From Planctomycetaceae bacterium (GTDB lineage: Bacteria; Planctomycetota; Planctomycetia; Planctomycetales; Planctomycetaceae): a stretch of DNA of 8,744 bases. Under the pieces are notes generated by a model. The model did not search any database. It was not told the origin of the DNA and worked only from the letters and a program-made list of their open reading frames with translations. Shown one piece after another: positions 1 to 6,323 of this stretch. The position numbers and the translations under genes were made by a program. The stretch covers positions 1 to 8,744 of the forward strand of contig JAGQQT010000144.1 of NCBI GenBank assembly GCA_020426065.1, read 5' to 3'. Every line of letters begins with the position of its first letter. Position 1 is the first letter of the stretch.

Positions 1-628
1 TGGCAATACGGCCATCAAAGTAAGCATCATCCGGGACGTCATACTTCTCTGTTCGAGGAACTCCGCTCAATTCCGGTGGCAATTTTCCTTTGATTTTTGG
101 GATGTCTTCTCCATGAGAACCGTAATGCATGACAGCCGGGACGGACCAGGAATCGGGGTCTCCTTTGAATTTATCCTGCCGGAAGTTGTGAAAAATCTTT
201 CCGATGTTCTGCGCGAAGTAACCGTTCTGCTTGAAGTGCTGCGGCAGGGAAACTAACTGAGGAAACTTCTCACGGAAGTGAGGAGGCAACGTGCAGATGC
301 CGAGGGTTTCTGGCCGCAAGCCGGTCAGAAGTGAACTGCGGGAAGGATTGCAGACTGCCTGCTGGCAATAGGCTCGCTCAAAGAGAGTCCCCTGCTCTGC
401 CAGACGATCGATGTGAGGAGATTTGACGAGGGTCTCTCCATAACAACCCAACTCCACACGCATGTCGTCTACCGCAATCAACAGCACGTTGGGAGGAGCG
501 GCGAGGGCACGGGCAGATGTGATCCAGGGTATATCAACTGTCACCAGCAGCAATATGACAGAAATCCATCGACCTGGGTGAAGCTGCCAGTGCGGTATTG
601 TTAAGTTTGTCATGTGAGTCGATTCCAT
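1..628 (-). CDS. Secreted sulfatase, iduronate-2-sulfatase-like (3' end outside window)
   Basis: Type I sulfatase that would hydrolyse sulfate esters on polysaccharides outside the cytoplasm. Only the first 209 residues are present and the gene runs off the left edge. Reading from the ATG at 628, a short polar N-terminus and a hydrophobic stretch (roughly residues 22-36, ISVILLLV...) end in A-R-A-L-A/A-P-P, a good signal peptidase I site. The mature part opens with [10 protein letters not shown], whose paired Asp residues are metal ligands in the family. C-N-P-S-R follows with its Cys at residue 93 (codon 350-352); this CxPSR motif is converted to formylglycine, the catalytic nucleophile. [11 protein letters not shown] after it fits the iduronate-2-sulfatase/choline-sulfatase-like branch. 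A second in-frame ATG at 613 is equally possible, and neither start has a clear Shine-Dalgarno. It needs an FGly-generating or anaerobic maturase encoded elsewhere. The substrate is not determinable here. Confidence 0.9.
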   Translation of the reverse strand, partial: MESTHMTNLTIPHWQLHPGRWISVILLLVTVDIPWITSARALAAPPNVLLIAVDDMRVELGCYGETLVKSPHIDRLAEQGTLFERAYCQQAVCNPSRSSLLTGLRPETLGICTLPPHFREKFPQLVSLPQHFKQNGYFAQNIGKIFHNFRQDKFKGDPDSWSVPAVMHYGSHGEDIPKIKGKLPPELSGVPRTEKYDVPDDAYFDGRIA

Positions 629-664
629 GAGTAGAACAGGTCTGTAAGGTTTGATAACGATCAC

Positions 665-678
665 GTGAATGGATTCAC
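665..678. promoter_or_regulatory. Perfect 14-bp palindrome, possible operator
   Basis: GTGAAT-GG-ATTCAC is a perfect inverted repeat with 6-nt arms and a 2-nt centre, 37 bp upstream of the sulfatase ATG at 628. Its size and location suit a dimeric repressor or activator controlling the sulfatase. Arms this short can arise by chance, so function is inference only. Confidence 0.3.
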
Positions 679-712
679 TCCCTGCAATCCCCCAATTTAG
701 AGACTCATTCCT

Positions 713-741
713 GCTGCGAAAAGGAACCGCCAGCTGCGAAA
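713..741. repeat. 9-bp direct repeat at 20-bp spacing
   Basis: GCTGCGAAA occurs at 713-721 and again at 733-741. The start-to-start distance is 20 bp, about two helical turns, which would place both copies on the same DNA face. It lies in the divergent control region. Such tandem half-sites can bind response regulators or other activators, but a 9-mer repeat within about 230 bp also has roughly a one in ten chance of arising randomly. Confidence 0.25.
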
Positions 742-855
742 TCCGGAACAGGTAGTATTAACGTGAGTGAAAAGAAACGCTAACCTATGGTCCCCGTTGA
801 GGTTCAGCATGTATTTTGAGTTGATGTCGGTCTTTTACTCTTTGACAGGAAATCC

Positions 856-1905
856 ATGACTCTTCCGACATCCCGGTTCAAACCGCCTCCAGAGCATCTG
901 ATCGCGATCAAGCGTCCCCTCCTGGTTTTGTGCCTGTTGACGCTGCTGATATTTATCGGGACGGTCGGATTCCGGTTCGTCAAGGGAACCAACTGGCTGG
1001 AATCGCTGTACCTGTCTGTGATTACTCTCACAACACTGGGCTGTCGGGATCCCGCTGAGGATTCCCGGACGATGCTGTTTGTGGTGCTCTATCTGTGCAT
1101 GGGGCTGGGCCTGTTCAGTTACAGTCTGTTTACTCTGGGCCAGAGTCTGCTGGACCCTCAATTCCGTCTTTTCTGGAAGCAGCGACGCATGTTGAACCGC
1201 ATTGAATCCATGAACAACCATCATATTGTATGCGGGTTTGGTCGGATGGGACGAACCATCTGCGACTATCTTCATCGCCGGAAGAAACCATTTGTCGTGA
1301 TTGACCCGGATGAGTCTTCGCTGGAAGCTCGTTGTCGACAGATGAACTGGACTTACATTGTAGGAGATGCCACAGATGATGTTCATTTGCGGCAGGCTGG
1401 AATCGAACGAGCCCAGGCTCTGGCCTCGGTTCTCCCTTCGGATGCGGACAATACCTATGTTGTTTTGTCTGCCCGTATGCTGAACAACAAAATGCAGATA
1501 GTCGCCCGGGCCAGCGATGAGAAAGCGATTGAGAAAATCGAAAGAGCCGGAGCTACCCGGGTCATCAGTCCCTTCAGCAGTGGGGGAGTCAAAATGGCCC
1601 GGTTCATGATTAACCCCTCGGTGGAAAGTTTTGTTGAGGTGGCAGATCAGCACGATTCAGATCTGGAACTGGTGGAGGTACTCGTTACGGAACAGAGTTC
1701 ACTGGCCGGAAAGAAACTGTCCGAAACGCGTTTTGCCGAAAGGGGTATTATGATTCTGGCCATCCGTCGTGCGAGCGGACAACGACTGCTCCCACCTCCC
1801 GGCCAGACAGTCCTGTCACCCGGCGATAATCTGTTCGCCTTTGGTCATGCGGAACGAATGGCGGCATTGATCGAAGAATGTGGGCATCTGGGAGCCATTG
1901 ACTGA
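856..1905 (+). CDS. Two-helix potassium-channel-type protein with RCK (TrkA-N/TrkA-C) domains
   Basis: 349-aa inner-membrane ion channel with a cytoplasmic ligand-sensing part, of the MthK-like 2TM-RCK architecture. TM1 is about residues 21-38, followed by a pore helix (N-W-L-E-S-L-Y-L-S-V-I-T-L-T-T) and TM2 at about 72-95. The filter position reads T-T-L-G-C-R-D-P (59-66) instead of the canonical T-x-G-Y-G-D, so the second filter glycine is replaced by Arg. The RCK N domain starts at about residue 122 with I-V-C-G-F-G-R-M-G (the Rossmann GxGxxG at 127-132) and an acidic residue at the end of strand 2 (D150), typical of NAD(H)/nucleotide binding. A TrkA-C domain spans about 255-345. The ATG at 856 follows AGGA by 5 nt. 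It is the first of four co-directional genes, 45 bp before the DUF167 gene. RCK-channel family membership is firm; true K+ selectivity is uncertain. Confidence 0.88.
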   Translation: MTLPTSRFKPPPEHLIAIKRPLLVLCLLTLLIFIGTVGFRFVKGTNWLESLYLSVITLTTLGCRDPAEDSRTMLFVVLYLCMGLGLFSYSLFTLGQSLLDPQFRLFWKQRRMLNRIESMNNHHIVCGFGRMGRTICDYLHRRKKPFVVIDPDESSLEARCRQMNWTYIVGDATDDVHLRQAGIERAQALASVLPSDADNTYVVLSARMLNNKMQIVARASDEKAIEKIERAGATRVISPFSSGGVKMARFMINPSVESFVEVADQHDSDLELVEVLVTEQSSLAGKKLSETRFAERGIMILAIRRASGQRLLPPPGQTVLSPGDNLFAFGHAERMAALIEECGHLGAID

Positions 1906-1937
1906 GACAGACCTCGGAAACGCTTCAACAGCCACTC

Positions 1938-1942
1938 AGGAG
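1938..1942 (+). promoter_or_regulatory. Ribosome binding site selecting a TTG start
   Basis: AGGAG sits 8 nt upstream of the TTG at 1951. No in-frame ATG lies nearby, and the TTG begins the conserved A-E-L-R-V-K-V-V-P-G-S-S sequence of the DUF167 family. This fixes the unusual start codon. Confidence 0.7.
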
Positions 1943-1950
1943 CTGAAAGC

Positions 1951-2235
1951 TTGGCAGAACTGCGGGTAAAAGTTGTTCCCGGTTCCTCGCGGAATCAGAT
2001 TGCCGGCTGGCATGGGGGAGGATTACGCATCAAGGTTCAGGCGCCAGCAGAAAACGGCAAAGCCAATCGGGCAGTCATCGAACTACTGGCGGGGGCGACA
2101 AATATGCCGCGGACTTCCCTCTCAATCAGCTCCGGAGAAACTTCCCCCCACAAGGTAATCTGCTGGGAGGGGGTAACAGACGAACATTTGCGTGAACTTT
2201 TGGAGGTTTACCTGGGAGAAAACAGGGATTCGTAA
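1951..2235 (+). CDS. DUF167 / YggU family protein
   Basis: 94-aa cytoplasmic protein of the widespread DUF167 family (E. coli YggU). Members have no settled biochemical role. The family signature is plain: V-K-V-V-P-G-S-S-R-N near the N-terminus (residues 6-15), then L-R-I-K-V-Q-A-P-A-E-N-G-K-A-N (25-39) and the S-G-E-T-S-x-H-K motif (61-68). Length is normal for the family. Translation starts at TTG with a good AGGAG site. It lies between the channel gene and the CAP-domain gene on the same strand, with gaps of 45 and 39 bp, consistent with co-transcription. The context gives no strong hint of function. Confidence 0.9.
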   Translation: MAELRVKVVPGSSRNQIAGWHGGGLRIKVQAPAENGKANRAVIELLAGATNMPRTSLSISSGETSPHKVICWEGVTDEHLRELLEVYLGENRDS

Positions 2236-2263
2236 CCAGCATTTTGAAGACGAAAGCCGATTC

Positions 2264-2267
2264 AGGA
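2264..2267 (+). promoter_or_regulatory. Probable ribosome binding site for the CAP-protein gene
   Basis: AGGA lies 7 nt upstream of the TTG at 2275 and favours that codon. Weaker sites precede the in-frame ATGs: a G-rich GCAGGG stretch about 11 nt before 2317, and GGA 6 nt before 2350. The start is therefore not settled. Confidence 0.4.
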
Positions 2268-2274
2268 CTTTTCA

Positions 2275-4491
2275 TTGAATGAGCCTTGGGTATATTGTAC
2301 GCAGGGCCGCATATTCATGATCGTTTTTCTCGCAAAGGCTGGAATCCTGATGGTGGCCTGTTTTCTTTCATGGTGGGGCAAACTGGATAATTTTCTGCAG
2401 AATCAGCTTTCTGCATCCCGACCCCATGTTTCGGCTTCCCGGCATGCTGCTCAGCGTATGTTTACCCAACAGGCAGCAGAATCACTCGAATTTCGAGAGC
2501 TGCTCACCGCTGTGGATCTGACAGCTCGTGAGCAATTGCTGCTGGAACTGATCAACCGGGCTCGGGCCAACCCCACCGCTGAAGCAAACCGTTATGGAAT
2601 CGATCTGAATCAGAACCTCAGCCCGGGAACAATCAGTCCGGATCCCAAGCAACCACTCGCCCCCAACCAGATTCTGCTGAATGTGGCCCGTGCCCACTCA
2701 GATGACATGTTGCTTTACGATTACTTTTCTCATACCGGACGCGATGGCAGCAGTCCCGGAAACCGGATCACCAACGCCGGATATTTCTCCAATACTTACG
2801 GAGAAAATATTTCCTGGGGAGGATCGACCGGTCCGATTGATGAAGATGCCCATGTTTACGAACGACATCGCCGGCTGTTCCTCAGTGCTGGTCACCGCGA
2901 GAATATCCTGGAAAATAACTTTTGTGAACTCGGAGCGGTAATCAGTTACGGGTTATTTACCAATACAGACGGGAGAACCTACAACGCATCCATGGTCACT
3001 GAAGACTTTGCGGCATTTTACAACAGCAACTTCTTCCTGACAGGAGTTGTGTTCACGGATGCCAGCAATGGTTCGGCCAGTGATGATAACTTCTACACGA
3101 TTGGCGAAGCCGCAGGCGGCGGAACAGTGACGGCGGTCAATCTTACCACAAATACCGTCTACACGAATGATATCGGAACCGCAGGAGGATACGTTCTGCA
3201 GCTTCCGAATGGGACTTACCGGGTCACGGTCACCGGGGGAGCGTTGGGCTCTGCGGAATATGTGGTCGATCAGGTGGTCGTCAACTCCCGCAATATAAAA
3301 GTAGATTTTGAAACCACCACTGCCACTCCCGTCACCCCTGGAGGAAACAGCTACACAACTTCGTTCACGGGGTTTGTTAACGGGAATCTGTGGGTCAGCC
3401 AGTTTGAACAGGGAAGCTGGCAAACCAGCCGCTGGACTCAATGGTCTTCGACTCAGATTGTGCAGATGGTCCAGGGAGATTTTAACGGGGATGGAATTCA
3501 GGACATTGCCGGTTGGACTCCCACAGGGGAATGGCGGGTTGGTCTGTCCAATGGTCAGAATCAGTTTACCGATCAACTCTGGACGACCTGGCGAACAACA
3601 GGTATCAAAGAAATAAAAGTGGGCGATTTCAACAATGACGGTCTGGATGACATCATTGGATTTTTCGAAGCCAACGGGCGAGGAAGCTGGTGGGTAGCCC
3701 AGTCGACCGGAACCCAGTTTGTCTCTCGTCAGTACGGTGTGTTCCATGACTACAACGATGTGGTCACCACCATGACCGGGGATTTTGATAACAATGGCAC
3801 AACCGATCTGGCTGTGCAGACACAAAACGGCAGCTGGTGGATTGCCAAGGCGATCCAGGGGAGCTTTACCTATCAGAAATTCTCTCAGTGGAATGTTTCT
3901 AACGGCATCGATCATTTCCAGGTCGGCGATTTCAATGCGGATGGCCGTCTGGATGTTGCCGGGCTGATTGGGAGTGGAGCACAACGGCAGTGGTGGGTTG
4001 GTCTGTCCAACGGTATCCGATTCATCAATCGCAACTGGTCCACCTGGACAGTGAACGGAACGTTAGACTCTGTTGTTGCCGGAGACTTTGATGGAGACGG
4101 TGCAACGGACCTGGCTGGCCTGTTTAACGGACAACACTGGTGGGTCAGCCGCTCAGTCCGGAATCGGTTTGAGACGTCCAAGTGGGATCAGTGGGGATTT
4201 GCCCTGAATGGCTTGAGACAGGTTTCGGTAGCCGATATTGATCAGGACGGTAAAGATGACCTTGTCGGCTGGGATCAACAGGGATGGTGGAACTGGGGAC
4301 GTTCAGTTGGAAGTCAGTTTAATACCTCACGCACCATCCAGTGGGCTCCCAATGGAAACTGGACTGCCGCTCTGGTGGGAGACTTCGTCCAGAATGGTGT
4401 GACGAACAATGAAATCCTGAGTGCGGACGTATTTGCCAATGAGGCCCTGCTTGATTATCTCAATCGAATTTCCCCGGAAGGCCTCAACTGA
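2275..4491 (+). CDS. Secreted CAP (SCP/PR-1) domain protein with C-terminal seven-repeat FG-GAP/VCBS propeller
   Basis: 738-aa predicted extracytoplasmic protein. A hydrophobic segment (about residues 15-35) is followed by S-L-E-F-R-E-L-L-T-A (70-79), the LExRxLL signature of planctomycete extracellular proteins. A CAP domain spans about 86-250: N94-x-A-R-A-N, H141-S-D-D-M, Y-F-S-H-T-G (150-155), G-E-N-I (176-179) and A-G-H-R-E-N-I-L (205-212), so the His/Glu cluster typical of the fold is kept. Residues about 255-346 look like a carboxypeptidase-regulatory/Ig-like beta domain with G-G-Y-V-L-Q-L-P-N-G-T-Y. Seven tandem repeats (about 366-715) each carry a D-x-D/N-x-D/N-G loop and a Trp-rich strand, indicating a Ca2+-binding beta-propeller. 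The target is unknown; adhesion or polysaccharide binding is inference. The start is uncertain: TTG 2275 has the best AGGA, while ATG 2317 or 2350 would remove 14 or 25 residues. The next gene starts 5 nt after the stop. Confidence 0.88.
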   Translation: MNEPWVYCTQGRIFMIVFLAKAGILMVACFLSWWGKLDNFLQNQLSASRPHVSASRHAAQRMFTQQAAESLEFRELLTAVDLTAREQLLLELINRARANPTAEANRYGIDLNQNLSPGTISPDPKQPLAPNQILLNVARAHSDDMLLYDYFSHTGRDGSSPGNRITNAGYFSNTYGENISWGGSTGPIDEDAHVYERHRRLFLSAGHRENILENNFCELGAVISYGLFTNTDGRTYNASMVTEDFAAFYNSNFFLTGVVFTDASNGSASDDNFYTIGEAAGGGTVTAVNLTTNTVYTNDIGTAGGYVLQLPNGTYRVTVTGGALGSAEYVVDQVVVNSRNIKVDFETTTATPVTPGGNSYTTSFTGFVNGNLWVSQFEQGSWQTSRWTQWSSTQIVQMVQGDFNGDGIQDIAGWTPTGEWRVGLSNGQNQFTDQLWTTWRTTGIKEIKVGDFNNDGLDDIIGFFEANGRGSWWVAQSTGTQFVSRQYGVFHDYNDVVTTMTGDFDNNGTTDLAVQTQNGSWWIAKAIQGSFTYQKFSQWNVSNGIDHFQVGDFNADGRLDVAGLIGSGAQRQWWVGLSNGIRFINRNWSTWTVNGTLDSVVAGDFDGDGATDLAGLFNGQHWWVSRSVRNRFETSKWDQWGFALNGLRQVSVADIDQDGKDDLVGWDQQGWWNWGRSVGSQFNTSRTIQWAPNGNWTAALVGDFVQNGVTNNEILSADVFANEALLDYLNRISPEGLN
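3370..4419 (+). repeat. Seven tandem FG-GAP/VCBS repeats within the CAP-protein gene
   Basis: The aspartates opening the calcium-binding loops fall at residues 402, 451, 503, 552, 604, 654 and 703. Loop sequences are DFNGDG, DFNNDG, DFDNNG, DFNADG, DFDGDG, DIDQDG and a degenerate DFVQNG. Spacing is 49, 52, 49, 52, 50 and 49 residues. Each unit also holds a W-W-V/I-x-x-S/A or W-x-V-G-L-S-N-G strand and a W-x-x-W segment. Seven units match one closed seven-bladed propeller. The repeat is clear in protein and diverged in DNA, so the duplications are old. Confidence 0.85.
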
Positions 4492-4496
4492 CACGC

Positions 4497-5051
4497 ATGA
4501 TTTATCCCGCTGAACACCAAACTGAACTGGATCTGGCCGCTCAACAACTCGGCACTCTACTGCTTGAGACCGGACAGAAAATTGTGTTCGCTGAAAGCTG
4601 TACGTGCGGATTACTGGCAGCAAAACTGGGAGAGATCCCCGGCATTTCAGCTGTACTGTGCGGATCCGCGGTCACGTATCAGAACGAAACCAAACATGCC
4701 TGGCTGAATATCGACAACGGCATTTTGATCGATCCAGGACCAGTGAGCCATGAAACAGCTGAACTGATGCTGCAGGGTGTTCTGCGGTCAACTCCACATG
4801 CTGATGTTGCCGTTGGGGTCACCGGTTTTCTCGGACCAGATTCTGCTTCCCTGCTCGATGGTCAGGTCTATTACGGCATACTGTTTCGGAGAGAATTCTC
4901 ATCTCCAAGAATTGAAGCGGTCCGTCTGCCAACGAGTTATCCAGAAAACTATGCCGGAGAAAAATCATTGCGTCTGCAGCGGAGGTATGATGTTTCCGTA
5001 CGCATCTTTCAACTGGCTTATGCTGAATTGAAACGTGAGTCTGAGCGGTAA
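4497..5051 (+). CDS. pncC: CinA C-terminal domain protein, nicotinamide-nucleotide amidase-like
   Basis: 184-aa stand-alone version of the CinA C-terminal domain. Characterised members (PncC) deamidate nicotinamide mononucleotide to nicotinate mononucleotide in pyridine nucleotide recycling. Visible family motifs are F-A-E-S-C-T (residues 31-36) with the presumed catalytic Ser34, P-G-I-S-A-V (48-53), G-S-A-V-T-Y-Q-N-E-T-K (56-66) with the conserved Tyr61 and Lys66, V-S-H-E-T-A-E (83-89) and G-V-T-G-F-L-G-P (107-114). Usual members read S-C-T-G-G; here it is S-C-T-C-G. The N-terminal MoCF-like domain of full-length CinA is absent, as in E. coli PncC. The ATG lies 5 nt after the CAP gene stop, suggesting translational coupling, and its own ribosome site is weak. 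The gene ends 8 bp before the convergent ltaE stop. Family assignment is firm, activity inferred. Confidence 0.87.
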   Translation: MIYPAEHQTELDLAAQQLGTLLLETGQKIVFAESCTCGLLAAKLGEIPGISAVLCGSAVTYQNETKHAWLNIDNGILIDPGPVSHETAELMLQGVLRSTPHADVAVGVTGFLGPDSASLLDGQVYYGILFRREFSSPRIEAVRLPTSYPENYAGEKSLRLQRRYDVSVRIFQLAYAELKRESER

Positions 5052-5059
5052 CTGTCTTT

Positions 5060-6157
5060 TCAGTAGACACGGCTGGATGATGCTTCACATTCCCAGATGG
5101 AATCCGAGTCCAGCTCGAGCATGATACTGTGCAGGATCTGGGCCGCCCGATCAACCATTTCTGCTGTGATATCCAGGTGAGTCACGAAGCGGACGCGTGT
5201 AGCATCGATGGCGTAAAACTTGACTCCTTTTTGAGCTGCCCGCTGAGAGAATTCCTGGGGAGTGATCCGACTGCGGTCCACTTCAGCAAACAACACGTTC
5301 GTCTCGACATGATCCACATTGAGACTCAGCCCGGGAATCTGTGCCAGTTTTTCAGCCAGTCGTCGAGCATTCTGATGGTCTTCCGCCAGACGGTTGCGAT
5401 GATGTCGCAGAGCGTATAGAGCGGAAGCCGCTACAACCCCCGCCTGCCTCAACGCTCCTCCAAACAGTTTTCGGGCGCGTCGGGCTCGCTTGATGATTTG
5501 CTCATCACCCACCAGCATCGATCCCATCGGACAACCCAGTCCTTTTGAGAAGCAGATACTGACCGTATCAAACAGTCGGGCGACCTGATCGGGACGATAA
5601 CTTTGTGAGACACATGCATTAAACAGCCGGGCACCGTCCAGATGGCATTTCAGATCATTTTCCCGGGCCCAGCCAGTTGCACGCTCCAGTTGATCGAGCG
5701 GATAAGCTCGACCACCGCCAATGTTGGTTGTGTTTTCCAGGCACAAAACCCTGGGCCAGGGAAAGTGTTGTTCCCTCGGCTTGAGACTGCCTTCCAGGTG
5801 TTCACGGTCCAGCATCCCCCCTTCACCCGGAACCAGAATTGAGGTGACTCCAGCAAGGGCAGCGGGTGCTCCCCCCTCGTAATTGGCCAGATGCCCCTTC
5901 TGCTCGATGACAATGGCATCTCCCGGATGGCAGTGAGACCAGATGGCTGCCTGGTTGGATTGTGTGCCGGAGCAGCAATACACCGCAGCCGGTTTCTGGA
6001 ACAATTCCTGACAATAGGCTTCCAGGGCATTCACGGTCGGATCTTCACCAACCATGTCATCCCCCACTTCGGCCTCAAACATGGCCCGGCGCATTCCTTC
6101 CGTCGGTTTGGTGACAGTATCGCTTCTCAGATCGACAACAGCCTGTTCATCGTTCAT
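5060..6157 (-). CDS. ltaE: Low-specificity L-threonine aldolase (beta-eliminating lyase family)
   Basis: 365-aa PLP enzyme of fold type I that cleaves L-threonine/L-allo-threonine to glycine and acetaldehyde in the cytoplasm. The N-terminus V-D-L-R-S-D-T-V-T-K-P-T (residues 8-19) is the family hallmark. It is followed by G-D-D-M-V-G-E-D-P-T (32-41), S-G-T-Q-S-N-Q (63-69, phosphate cup), His89 (ring-stacking position), H-L-D-G-A-R-L-F-N-A (172-181) with Asp174 contacting the pyridine nitrogen, and C-F-S-K-G-L-G-C-P-M-G-S (202-213) with Lys205 as the PLP-binding lysine. Length is slightly above the E. coli enzyme (333 aa), mainly from a C-terminal tail ending E-A-S-S-S-R-V-Y. The ATG at 6157 is chosen because family homology begins there; it lacks a clear Shine-Dalgarno. 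An in-frame ATG at 6211 would add 18 residues. It is divergent from hisD (166-bp gap) and convergent with the pncC-like gene. Confidence 0.92.
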   Translation of the reverse strand: MNDEQAVVDLRSDTVTKPTEGMRRAMFEAEVGDDMVGEDPTVNALEAYCQELFQKPAAVYCCSGTQSNQAAIWSHCHPGDAIVIEQKGHLANYEGGAPAALAGVTSILVPGEGGMLDREHLEGSLKPREQHFPWPRVLCLENTTNIGGGRAYPLDQLERATGWARENDLKCHLDGARLFNACVSQSYRPDQVARLFDTVSICFSKGLGCPMGSMLVGDEQIIKRARRARKLFGGALRQAGVVAASALYALRHHRNRLAEDHQNARRLAEKLAQIPGLSLNVDHVETNVLFAEVDRSRITPQEFSQRAAQKGVKFYAIDATRVRFVTHLDITAEMVDRAAQILHSIMLELDSDSIWECEASSSRVY

Positions 6158-6246
6158 GATGGGGGAAGTCCGAAATAGGGCGGGAGGAATATGTCTGTCC
6201 TGGGTGTCCATTCCTGCTGATGAAGTCAAAAGCGGAATCTGCACCC

Positions 6247-6274
6247 TCGACAGGGACTCGATTTCTACTATAAC
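6247..6274 (+). promoter_or_regulatory. hisD: Candidate sigma-70-type promoter for hisD
   Basis: TCGACA (6247-6252, one change from TTGACA) and TATAAC (6269-6274, close to TATAAT) are separated by 16 bp. The -10 box ends 49 bp before the hisD TTG at 6324, leaving room for a short leader. It lies in the ltaE/hisD divergent gap. This is a pattern match only, with no transcript evidence. Confidence 0.45.
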
Positions 6275-6310
6275 AAAAACGAAACCGGTGTCATCCAGAT
6301 CTGCAGTTTG

Positions 6311-6316
6311 AGAGGA
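6311..6316 (+). promoter_or_regulatory. hisD: Ribosome binding site favouring the hisD TTG start
   Basis: AGAGGA lies 7 nt upstream of the TTG at 6324 and 22 nt upstream of the in-frame ATG at 6339. Spacing favours TTG, giving M-S-S-L-S ahead of M-K-L-I-R-L-D. The alternative ATG would shorten the protein by five residues. Confidence 0.6.
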
Positions 6317-6323
6317 ATCCCCG

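Larger units (their letters stand above)
629..855. promoter_or_regulatory. Divergent intergenic control region (sulfatase / K+ channel)
   Basis: This 227-bp gap separates two genes transcribed away from each other, so it must carry the promoters of both. I see no convincing -35/-10 pair on either strand. It does hold a perfect 14-bp palindrome (665-678) and a 9-bp direct repeat (713-721 and 733-741), listed separately. AGGA at 847-850, 5 nt before the ATG at 856, is the likely ribosome binding site of the channel gene. An 11-codon ATG reading frame at 787-819 has no ribosome binding site and is not called. Confidence 0.45.

Noticed and set aside
413..604. 63-codon plus-strand frame at the left end
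   Set aside because: It is antisense to the signal peptide and active-site region of the sulfatase, whose CxPSR motif fixes the coding strand.
787..819. 11-codon ATG frame in the channel leader, possible leader peptide
   Set aside because: There is no Shine-Dalgarno, no attenuator-like hairpins and no run of a regulatory amino acid.
835..1653. 272-codon open frame on the minus strand inside the channel gene
   Set aside because: It is antisense to a clear RCK channel, has no recognisable domain and a low-complexity Gln-rich tail. It arises from codon bias of the real gene.
2953..3984. 343-codon open frame on the minus strand inside the CAP/FG-GAP gene
   Set aside because: It is antisense to the repeat-encoding region; the plus-strand repeats explain the long stop-free stretch. 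No ribosome site or family match was seen.
5052..5059. Terminator between the convergent pncC-like gene and ltaE
   Set aside because: Only 8 bp separate the stops, and the nearby GTCT/AGAC match (5054-5068) is too short for a credible hairpin.
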